A DNA stretch of 64,000 nucleotides from Apodospora peruviana (lineage: Eukaryota > Ascomycota > Sordariomycetes > Sordariales > Lasiosphaeriaceae): positions 1 through 64,000 of the forward strand of contig JAUEDM010000002.1 in the NCBI GenBank assembly GCA_033439685.1, read 5' to 3'. A program made the translations under genes and the position numbers. The first letter of the stretch is position 1, and the number at the start of each line of letters is the position of its first letter. Shown here piece after piece: positions 45,757-56,200 of the stretch. The notes below the pieces were generated by a model that was not told where the DNA came from, ran no database searches, and worked only from the letters and a program-made list of their open reading frames with translations.

Positions 45757-46141
45757 TAAGTAGGGGGTTTATTTTCATTTTCATCTTTCGGGTTAACGGT
45801 CTTTCACATGTTGGGTTGGTGACTTGGTCTAGTAGTAGCAAAGATTGGAATTGTCACATGCGTTTCAATAATAAGAGTTTTCTTCTTGGTCTTTCGCTTT
45901 ATCTTCATGCTTTCTCATTTCAGTCTCATTATTGGGATGTGGTGGTAGCTTTCAGATATTTTATTTTCAGGTAGTAGGTAATAATGAAACATATCACGAC
46001 TTTTTCTGAAGTACTTAACTACCTGTTCCTATGTATCAGACCCGAGACTGGATGCATTGCCATGAAATCTACTCCGTACTACCTACCTAAAACCAGGATA
46101 AACAACCAAAAAACCGTCATTATCACTGCTCATTTTGAACC
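45757..46141. terminator. Convergent 3' region between PKS 1 and oxidase 2
   Basis: 385 bp, T-rich after the PKS 1 stop (TTTATTTTCATTTTC near 45768), with an AATAATAAG at about 45870. Presumably both 3' ends form here. Confidence 0.35.
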
Positions 46142-47839
46142 TCAAAGATCGTCCGACGCAGCCCAATCCAACGGAACAGGATTATGCCAGCTGAAAAGAC
46201 CCTTTGGATCCCACTGCCTCTTCAACGTCGACAACTTGGGAAGCTTCTCAGCCGAGAACCACGCCTCGGGGCCCTCATCTCCATGAGCAAAGTTGATATA
46301 AGTTGCTAACGAACCAAAACCACCCGTCCGCGCAAACTCTGCCCGTGAAGACACGATGACCGCATTTATGGCATCGTCATGAGTAGGATTGCTGTAAAAG
46401 TTCTCCATGTTGCTAGACACATACCACTGTCAGTACAGAGAAACATAATCATTCTATACCAGTGATAGACTTACATATGCGCAATGGCATCCCGCCACGG
46501 ATACGCTGTTGAGTCAGACGGTACTGCCGTAGTCCCATCTTTGCCATAACGCTCAATCAACAGCCGGCCTTCATAGTCAGGATACCTGTGCCACATGTCG
46601 ACAAGATGGCCATAGAATGACTCAAACGACGGCGGGTGAATCTTCTTCAGAGCAACGGTGTAGAGATTGATGCGCTGGTTGGGGAGACAGGCCCCGTGAT
46701 CGGCAGGGAACAAAGCGGTCTGGGGAACCATGGCGATGTTACTCGCAATTGGGCCAAGTTTCTGGAACGGTTCCAGGTACTTCTCGCCCTCTTCCCGTGG
46801 GCCAAAGAATACCGCGTGGAGAACAAGTAGCGGCTGGGCAAGAGAGTCAGATAAGCTCGGACTCAATAAAAATTGGCTTGACACTTACCATCTCAATGGT
46901 TCGGTTGTAGACTGCCACACCAGTCAAGGCCATCCGAGATGGCAGAGCATTGTCGTATGACTGCAATGTCTGAAAGAAGCTCTGGTTGGCGGGAGCAGGG
47001 TAGATCAAGTCCGCCACCATGACTTGTCCCTTGTTGGTGATATCATAGAGCCGGTAGGTGGCCGAGGTGACGATGCCGAAGCTGGAGCCGGCACCACGGA
47101 TGGCCCAAAACAGGTCGACGTTCTCTGTTGATGATGCCGTCACGGCTTCTCCAGATGCTGTGACTATCTCGACCGACTCAAGAGCATCCAGCAACAGTCC
47201 GCGACGGCCGACGAGAGGACCAATTCCTGCGCCCAAGGTGGCACCAATGACGCCGACACATGGGCACGATGCGAGCGCTGGGTACAATATTAGCTTTGTA
47301 AAAAAAAGAATGACAAAGGGTGAGTAAGATAGATGCATACGAAGTTCTTTTCCAGCATCATACAAAATTCTGCTGAGCTGCGAGAACTCGGTTGATGCTC
47401 CCACGGTCACGGTCTTCCTTGAGGTGTCAATTTGTGCCGCCTTGAAGTTGCTCAAGTCAATCGCGACACCCTCGAATGCCCTGTAGTCTGAGATACCATG
47501 TCCGCCTCCGGTGGCGAGGAAAGGGATGTTGTTTTGGCTTGCGATCTTGACCTGCACACATTTTTTAGCAAAGTATTCTCACTTGGTATGCTATCGAGGT
47601 AGAATAATTACGATGTGCTGAATATCGACCACAGTTGCTGGCTTAATCGCACCAGTGTATGTCGGCGCTTGGTATGAGGACCATCGCTGGCGGACCTCGT
47701 GTGCCCACTTGTGACCACCGGGGAGAATGATCTGAGCATTCGGGGACAGGCTCGGGCCGAAGAGTTCGGTGAGGTTCTTCGGGCCGGCTAGCGCCAATCC
47801 CAAAACGGTCTGGGCGAGTGCTGCTGAGAAAGCCACCAT
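46142..47839 (-). CDS. FAD-dependent oxidase, BBE-like, secreted type (oxidase 2)
   Basis: Five exons, complement(46142..46412, 46475..46833, 46889..47277, 47341..47551, 47612..47839), 485 aa; every junction is GT-AG and in frame. The ATG at 47839 begins a signal peptide (VAFSAALAQTVLGLALAG). The PCMH-type FAD domain has LATGGGHGISDYR (His94, covalent flavin), then ASCPCVGVIGATLGAGIG with Cys151 in the CPxVG position, 57 residues on, allowing a bicovalent flavin. Also seen are LFWAIRGAGSSFGIVTSATY and the BBE C-terminal RQWDPKGLFSW. It sits tail-to-tail with PKS 1 and on the same strand as acyltransferase 2. A secretory-route oxidase could act in vesicles or outside the cell on the exported polyketide. 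It is clearly different from oxidase 1 (exon number, signal peptide). Confidence 0.92.
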
Positions 47840-48208
47840 GATGATTAAGACAATAGGTAGGGTTAGTTGAAGTGAAGGGCATCCGTCTGATCTTGCATTC
47901 AGTGCAGATCTAAGAGACTGATGCTTTTCTCTGCCTGCAAATCACTATGGCGGACTACAGTTGTGGCAGGTTGCGGCGAACTGCGACAGGGGGTGTGAGA
48001 CGCCGGACATTTATTTACTCCGGACGTTACTCCGCCAACCCCACCCCCTTTTGCAACCTCACTTGCCAGAACCACCAAGGAGAAAATCTCTCAGTACTGA
48101 AGAAAGTGTGGTAAATAGGGGTCGTGAAATCTCAAAGTTTCATTCGGATGATGCCTGAAGATGATAAGGACAGCCAGAAACACATATGCTACCTCGATTG
48201 GATCTGAA
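47840..48208. promoter_or_regulatory. Oxidase 2 upstream region
   Basis: Carries GCCGGACA (48002-48009) and TCCGGACG (48019-48026), about 165-190 bp before the oxidase 2 start, and the 3' end of acyltransferase 2. Confidence 0.4.
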
Positions 48209-49576
48209 TTAACCAATATACTCAATAAACTCAGTCCACTCCGGATCCCTGCTCAACGCAGCAAACTCCGTTTCCGTCAAACAAACCATGGCATCACTAT
48301 CCCCAGCCTCGTTCGCTGGGAAAAACACAACCAAGCCCGGAAACGGCGCAGGCGGAGGCCGTCGAATGAGCTGTGGTTTGCCCAAAGCACCAAAATCGGG
48401 AAACAGATCCTTTCTCCCTCGAATCGACGAGCAGCCCACGTCCGTCGCGGGGTTAAACTCCCCAGCGTAGGTGATGGTCGACTTGTCAGCCTCTTTGGAG
48501 ATGAAAGTCGCAAAACTTCGGACGTGGTAGGCGGTATTGACTTGGTTGAGCCGTTTACGGAGATGAGATGCGATCTTGGAAATGGGCCAATCAACCAGTT
48601 CTTTGAACGTTAACCAGGCTGGAACGTTGTGGATCACGTCTCCCATGTAGTTTGGCGATAACCCCAAAACGCCACGGCCATCTATCGCGCGTGAGAAACG
48701 CGATTTCGTGTCTGGTGGGAAATGTCTTGCACGGGCGGCGGTGAGGCGCTTCCAGCAGAACGCACTCAAGGCGTCATCTGTCGTGATGAACGGCACATCC
48801 GGGTCCATTTCATCTGAGTTGCTGGAGATGGCCTTGAGTTTGTTCATCTTTTCCACCGTGAAGCGGAAGATGTGGTATCTTGCAGGTTCGGGGGCAGCAG
48901 CGAGAGGAGCAGCAGCCGTGATGGGTGGTCGTCTGTGATGGCTGTGGTCCAGCATCGGTTCCGTGGGGGTGAGCAGGGCAAAAAGATTGCGACGGTCCCG
49001 GTTGGCTTCCCTCAGCAGAGCCTCGGGGAACTCTTCGCCTCTCATGGCCATGGCCATGAGTTTCACGTAGCCAAAGTGGCCGCCGGCATCGACCATGTTG
49101 TGGTGGATGACAAAGTCCAGAATCAAGCCCCCGGTGATGAAGCTGGCTTGGAGCCGAATTACCCGGGCCGGGTCCTGTTCGGAGTCCTCGAACCTGATAG
49201 GGAAGGCCGAGACGGGGGTCAGGAGCTGTGGGTCGATCATGGATAGCGGGGCCTTTTTGCGGGAGAAGTCCGCATAGGATGCTACTTTGTCTCTGACATC
49301 ACGGACCTCTATTGGTCTGTCTGGTTTCGGGCAGGCGGCGACGCGGTAGATGCCCGAGTGTTTTGGGCCCTTGCCCACGTTCACCACACGGGCGCCCATC
49401 CAGGGTACCTTCTCCCTTACTTTGGTGATGGCTTCCTCCAGCTGGCTAACGATCTGCTGACGGTCTGTCCATTCGGGAATTGGGAAGAAATAGAGGATGT
49501 GTGCATAGACCTGGAGCATGGGAAGCTGCCCCAGGATGTCTTGGTATCTGTCGAGGTCGTTGTAGTCCTCCTCCAT
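48209..49576 (-). CDS. HXXXD acyltransferase 2 (TRI101/BAHD-like)
   Basis: Single exon. An ATG at 49576 (MEEDYNDLDRYQDILGQLP) gives 455 aa; an ATG at 49594 would add six residues. The HXXXD catalytic motif is HHNMVDAGG (His159, Asp163). The C-terminal part has FNPATDVGCSSIRGRKDLFPDFGALGKP, in the place of the DFGWG-like structural motif of BAHD enzymes, and PGLVVFFP near the end. This places it with fungal trichothecene 3-O-acetyltransferase-like enzymes, distinct in sequence from acyltransferase 1. It should use acyl-CoA or a carrier-bound acyl group to esterify a hydroxyl. It shares a divergent promoter region with PKS 2, a strong sign of joint control. No lesion is seen. Confidence 0.88.
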   Translation of the reverse strand: MEEDYNDLDRYQDILGQLPMLQVYAHILYFFPIPEWTDRQQIVSQLEEAITKVREKVPWMGARVVNVGKGPKHSGIYRVAACPKPDRPIEVRDVRDKVASYADFSRKKAPLSMIDPQLLTPVSAFPIRFEDSEQDPARVIRLQASFITGGLILDFVIHHNMVDAGGHFGYVKLMAMAMRGEEFPEALLREANRDRRNLFALLTPTEPMLDHSHHRRPPITAAAPLAAAPEPARYHIFRFTVEKMNKLKAISSNSDEMDPDVPFITTDDALSAFCWKRLTAARARHFPPDTKSRFSRAIDGRGVLGLSPNYMGDVIHNVPAWLTFKELVDWPISKIASHLRKRLNQVNTAYHVRSFATFISKEADKSTITYAGEFNPATDVGCSSIRGRKDLFPDFGALGKPQLIRRPPPAPFPGLVVFFPANEAGDSDAMVCLTETEFAALSRDPEWTEFIEYIG

Positions 49577-49594
49577 GGCAAGTAGTGAACCCAT

Positions 49595-50233
49595 GACAGC
49601 CGATACTGTGAACAAGGTGACGGGCAGAAAGGGTATTGGGAAGTGATGTCAGCAAGATGCACTGCACATTGCCAGAGCTCTTGACCTCGATCCAGTTGTG
49701 CTTAAATATCTGATAACCCCCGAATATTAGACCCATATGATGCGTTCAGAACTTCCCCAAACGGTGGTTTTCGGTGAACGGGTAGGCGGACTCATTGCCG
49801 TTGATACACCTGTGTTCCTTATCTTTCATGTGATAGACCTACGGAGAAATAGTTGATGGGGGACTGTCGCGGAGTTTTTTTGACCTGACTGGTCTAAGCC
49901 TCACTCACCCCTGGAGTAACATGGGCCGGAATAACACACCTAATCACGCAAATCCGTTCAGCGAGTGGGTAGACAATGTACCGCTATCACAGTAACGAGA
50001 TATGCAGCACTTGGTGACTGCGTCGTAGCGGTGTGGTGTGGCGATGTTTGTAGTGATTGCTGTAAACTCAGCTGCTGATGTAAACATATTCGAAGTCAGG
50101 ATTATCTCCCCTACCGGCAGTACATATTAGAAAGAAACCTTTTGATGGATTCACAACACACTTTAGATCAAGCCTCCCAAACTCTTTCCTCAAGCAAGAC
50201 CTCAACCTGCTCATCATCTTTCACGCATTCAAC
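49595..50233. promoter_or_regulatory. Bidirectional promoter region of acyltransferase 2 and PKS 2
   Basis: The 640-bp gap separates divergent starts (49576/49594 minus, 50234 plus). It contains GCCGGAAT at about 49925-49932, similar to motifs upstream of PKS 1 and oxidase 2. No gene inside. Confidence 0.5.
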
Positions 50234-53200
50234 ATGGCTGGTAGCTATCACAACACATCCCAGCATGCATCCCAGCAGCGGGTCTTTGTGTTCGGTTCCC
50301 AGGCCCTATCGCTGGATGCAGCCGCGCTGCAGTCCCTCCACGTCAGTGTAATGCGAATGCGCAACAACGAATGGCTTCTGAACACGATTGCCAGTTTGCC
50401 TCGGTGCTGGGAGTCGTTTGTGTCCCGTTTCCCGAAATACACGCTCGAGTCAGGGGTTTCACTACTCCAGCGCCTGGATCAGTGGTCCAAGACAGGAAGT
50501 CTGGACCTGTCGGTGCCTCTCCCAAACATCCTCGTCAGCCCGCTCGTAGTCATCACGCATTTGGTGGAATACCTTGAGCATGTCAGCAATGACGATGTCG
50601 GCTCTGGCAAGCAATTCCTAGAGTCACTTGGTTTCTGCACCGGCATTCTGAGCGCCGCAGCCGTGTCACTCAGCGAGGATCGCAACCAGCTGGAGAGCTA
50701 TGGCTCTATCGCTATCCGGCTTGCCATGGTCATCGGTGGAGTGGTGGACAGTCAGGATGTGGTGGATGGCACTGGACCCTCCAAGTCACTGGCCATCGCT
50801 TGGACATCGTTCGAGTCTAGCAAGCAACTCGACAAGATATTAGCCAAATATCCCGAGGTGAGTAAACATCCCTTTCAACGGTCGTTCATGAGCGGTACTC
50901 ACATCATCACGCAACCACCAGGCGTATATATCCGTCTCATTCGACGAGCGGAGGGCAACCATCACGACCAGCGCAACAACGGCAACTGCGCTGCAAGAGG
51001 AGTTGCGGAACGCCCGCGTCGTGGTCAACGAGATCGGCCTCAGGGGCCGCTTCCACTCGCCGACTCTGTACAAAGACGACATGGAAGACTTGATCCGGTA
51101 CTTCGACTCTGAGCCCACGCTCTGCCTCCCCGACGCTTCGGGGTTGACATCCCGTATGCGGTCCAACTCTGGCGATGGTAGCTTCCTCACGACCGGCCCA
51201 ATCCACGCTCATGCTTTGAAGGCCATACTCGTCGAACACTGCGACTGGTACGGCACGTTCAAGGCGATGTGCTCATCGATCCCGACGGGTCGACAACCCG
51301 TGGTTACCACATTCGGACCGGCGCGCTGTATCCCGCCGTCATTGGCAAAGGAGATCGACTCCAGCCAGACCACCAAGACTAGGATCCCAGAGCCGCGGCA
51401 CGAGGACATTGCCGTCATTGGCATGTCCATCAAGGTGGCAGGTGCCGATGATGTCTCCGAGTTCTGGGATCTGTTGTGTGACGGGTCCTCGCAACACAAA
51501 GAGGTTCCCTCGGAGCAGGTCAGCTTCGACACGGTGTGGCGCGAAAAAGACGACAGCAGGAAATGGTTCGGCAACTTCATCAACGACCCGGACGTCTTTG
51601 ACCAGAAGTTCTTCAAGAAGAGCGCCCGAGAGGCCGCGTCGATGGATCCCCAGCAACGGCAGATGCTGCAGGCCGCGTACCAGGCTTTGGAGCAGGCTGG
51701 ATACCTGAACACACCGGAGCAAGACAGGAACAAGAACGTCGGCTGCTACATCGGTGTCTGTTCCGCTGACTACGAGAACAACGTCGCCTGCCACCAACCC
51801 AACGCGTTCACCGCCATCGGCAACTTGAAGTCATTCATTGCCGGCAAGATCAGCCATTACTTTGGGTGGACGAGCTCGGCCATGTGCATCGACACCGCTT
51901 GTTCATCTTCTCTTGTAGCAGTACATCTCGCTTGCAAGTCAATTCTCAGCGGCGAATGTGACGCAGCACTGGCTGGCGGTGTCAACGTCATGACCAACGC
52001 TCTGTGGTTTCAGAACCTGGCAGCCGCGTCCTTCCTCAGCCCGACAGGACAGTGCAAGCCGTTCGATGTCTCCGCCGACGGTTACTGCCGCGGCGAGGGC
52101 ATCGCTGCCGTGGTTTTGAAGAGGATGTCGACAGCCATAGCCGACGGCGACCAGATCCTAGGAACGATCCCGAGCACGGCGGTCTACCAGAACCAGAACT
52201 GCACCCCAATATTCGTCCCCAACGCCCCGTCCCTGTCCGATCTGTTCCGTCGCGTGATGTCCGAGTCCGGCCTCGAACCATCTCAAGTTTCCTATGTAGA
52301 AGCTCACGGAACCGGTACCCAGGTCGGAGACCCCGCCGAATACGACAGCATCCGGCAGGTCCTCGGCGGCTCACATCGTCCCGGCTCGAAACCGCTTGCC
52401 TTAGGGTCCGTCAAGGGCCTCGTAGGCCACACGGAGTGCACCTCAGGCGGGGTGTCATTGATCAAGACGATCCTGATGGTACAAAACAAAGTCCTGCCGG
52501 CGCAGCAAAGCTTCAGCACGGTCAACCCACACCTCAACATGCTGGCCGACGACAACATCGAGATCAACACCAAGACGAGACCGTGGGACACCGAGTATCG
52601 TGCTGCACTGATCAACAACTACGGCGCGTCAGGATCGAATGCCTCTATGACGGTCGCGCAGGCACCTCGTTTGACATTGACCAACAGCAAGACTGGGACA
52701 ACTCGTCCCTCTTCTGCTACCGGGGAGTTTCCCATCAGACTCTGCGGCAAGGATGTCCGCGCACTGAAGGAATACGCCGCCAAGCTGAGGCAGTTTCTCG
52801 TTAGTAGTTCAAGAGCTGGCGATGACCTGTCTGTCGCAAATGTCGCGTTCAATCTCTGTCGGCAATCCAACCCGTCTCTTGAGCAAGCGTGGATTGTAAG
52901 CTGCCGCTCGAAGGACCAGCTCCTCGACAGGCTGGGCGCGTTCGCGGCCGGAGACATCGAGGCAGGCCGCGTCGTTCAACGCGCGGCTACTAGACCAGCC
53001 ATCCTCTGCTTTGGGGGACAGATCTCGACGTCTGTCGGTCTCAGCCGGGAGGTCTACGACAACGCTACCGTTCTCCGCGGTTGGCTCAACCAGTGCGACG
53101 ATGTCTGCCGCTCCATCGGCTGTGAGAGCATTTTCCCCGGTATCTTTGAGAAAGAGCCAATCTCCGATCCTGTCAAGCTGCAGACCATGCTGTTTGCGAT

Positions 53201-56200
53201 GCAGTATTCGTGCGCGATGTCATGGATCGACTGTGGAGTTCAGCCCGTCGCTGTCGTCGGTCACAGCTTTGGAGAACTGGTCTCGCTTTGCATTTCTGGT
53301 GTGCTGTCCCTTCACGACGCCATCAAGATGATTGCCGGACGGGCCAAGATCATCAAGAACAGCTGGGGTTCCGAGAAGGGCTCGATGGTAGCCGTTGAGG
53401 CAGACCTCGCACAAGCTGAGAGCCTTCTCGTCGAAGCGGCCGTTGTCTGCAATGAATCTGGCGAAGTTCCGCCCACGATCGCGTGTTTCAATGGTCCTCG
53501 GAGCTTTACCATCGCCGGCTCGTCCAAGGCGATCGATCTGACAATCCAGATCATGACGCAGAACGCCAAGTTTGCGGCCATGAGGTTCAAGAGACTCACC
53601 GTCACCAACGCTTTCCACTCCACCTTGGTCGAGCCCCTGATGGAGCAGCTTGAGGAGGTAGGGAGAGGATTGACGTTCAACAAGCCCACCCTCGACCTGG
53701 AGCGAGCCACCGAGTTCCAGTCCAGTGACCATCTCACCGCGCGCTACGTGGCCGATCACATGCGGAATCCAGTCCACTTCAGCCACGCCGTGCGGCGGCT
53801 GTCCAAGAAATATCCGGCCGCGATCTGGCTGGAGGCCGGGTCCAACTCCACAATCACGAACATGGCGGCGCGAGCAGTTGGTCCTGACTCTGCAAAGGGC
53901 CACTCCTTTCAGCCTGTCAACATCACCAACGATAATGGTCTGCAGTTTCTGACCAACACGACCATGAACCTGTGGGGAGAGGGCCTTACGACGTTGACAT
54001 ACTGGATGCATCACCGCACCCAGACGTACGATTACACGCCTCTGATGCTGCCGGCCTACCAGTTTGAGAAGTCGCGCCACTGGATGGAGGCCAAGGCGCC
54101 GCCCACGCGGGAGGTCGCGACGATCCAAGCGGCGCAAACGACGACGCCTGTCGGTCTCTGGACCTTTGCCGGCTACACAGACACCGAGAAACGGTCCGCG
54201 CGCTTCCGTGTCAACACAGCCACCGACGAATATCTCGGTTTTGTGTCCGGCCACATCATCGCGGGAGAAGCGGCGATCTGCCCGGCCACGTTGCAAGTCA
54301 ATATGGCGGTGGAGGCACTCATCAGTTTGGTGCCAGACTTTGGGTCCTCCAGCCTACAACCCAAGATCTGCTACGTCGAGAACCAATCCCCCGTTTGCGT
54401 GGATCCCTCGCGGCAGGTGTGGTTGGAAGTGCACGCAAACGACGCGAGTCTCCATGACTGGGACTGGAAGATGCTCAGCGAGGGTCCCAACGGAAAAGCC
54501 ACCACGACACATGTCATCGGCAAAGTCGTATTCTTCGCTGCCGACGACGCAGAATGGCGGCACGAGTTCTCTCGCTACGAGCGCCTTGTCGGCCACCAGC
54601 GCTGCCTGTCTTTGCTGCAAAGCGACGACGCAGACGATATCATCCAGGGGAGACACATCTACAAAGCCTTTTCCGAAGTAGTGGATTACGCGGACAGTTA
54701 CCACGGCCTACAGAAACTGGTGGGCAAAGGCACCGAGTCAGCGGGCAAGGTCGTCAAGAGGCACCAGGGCAAGACTTGGCTTGATACGCATCTGTCCGAC
54801 TGCTTCAGTCAGGTCGGCGGTATCTGGGTGAACTGCATGACCGACAAGAAGCCGGGTGACATGTACATCGCCACTGGGTTTGAGAAGTGGATCCGCTCGC
54901 CTGATTTTGACGGCGCGCGGTATGGTCAGCTCGAAAAATGGGATGTCTTTGGGACGCACTATGCCGACTCGGAGCATTCCTGGCTGACGGATATCTTTAT
55001 CTTTGATCCGATCAGTCAGGGTTTGGTGGAGGTGATCTTGGGAATCAAGTACCACGGCGTCGCAAAGGCGTCTATGCGCAAGATTCTCTCGCGCCTGACG
55101 CCGGGTTCTGGTCAACCGGCCCCGGCCGCACCAGTTTCGGATGAGAGCGAGCCCACGATGCCTGGCATGAAGAAGACTGAGACCGTCACAGCCGCGAAGC
55201 AGCAGAAAGAGAAGCCCAGCGCAAAGCCAAAGAAGGACAAGTCTGCCGGCAATGTCGTCTCGGACAAGATCCGTGCTCTCCTCGCCGAGATCTCCGGACT
55301 TGAGCCGGAAGATATCAAGCCGGACTCGCAGCTGGCCGACATCGGTATCGACTCGCTCATGGGCATGGAACTGGCCCGCGAGCTTGAACAGCTATTCAAG
55401 TGCACGCTGCCCAGCGACGAGCTGATGAGCATCGTCGACTTTGGCCAGCTCGTCCGACTTGTCCAGAACACCCTGGGTGTCACGGCTGACGACTCCGGCA
55501 TCGACACGGCGGATGGAGACGACACCAGCGAGGACAGTTTGTCCACCTCGGGACAGGTTACACCCGTGCCGCCGCATACGGGCGCCTCCACCGCCAAGAT
55601 GGTCGAGCTGGCCGACGAAAAGCTTGCTTCGGCGGGGGACCTTGAGCTGCCTCCCTCCACGATAATCGAGGCCTTTGAGGAATCTAAGCGGTTGACGGAT
55701 CAGTTCATCGCCGATTACCGCTGCGCAGGGTACATGGACGAGGTCCTGCCGCGACAGACACAACTGTGTGTCGCGCTGACCGTTGAGGCGTTTGAGCAGC
55801 TGGGGTGCAACCTCCGCGCGGCAAAGACCGGTCAGATCCTTACACGCATCGAGCACATCCCCGAGCAGAGACTGCTGGCCAATTACCTGTACGAGATGCT
55901 AGAGAAGGAGGCGCGCATCATCGATATGGATAATGGTGTCATCACGCGCACGGCGGTATCGATTCCTTACAAGCCCAGCGATGTCATCCTCTCACAATTG
56001 CTCAAGGACCTGCCCGACCATGAGTGGGCCAACAGACTCACCTTCTTTGCTGGGAGCAGACTGGCAGATGTTTTGTCGGGCAAATGTGATGGCATCAAAC
56101 TGATTTTCGGGAGCGATGAAGGCCGCGAGCTTGTAACGGGTCTGTATGGCGACTCGCTGCTGAACAAGCTCGCCAATGTCCAGATGCAGGATATCATCAC

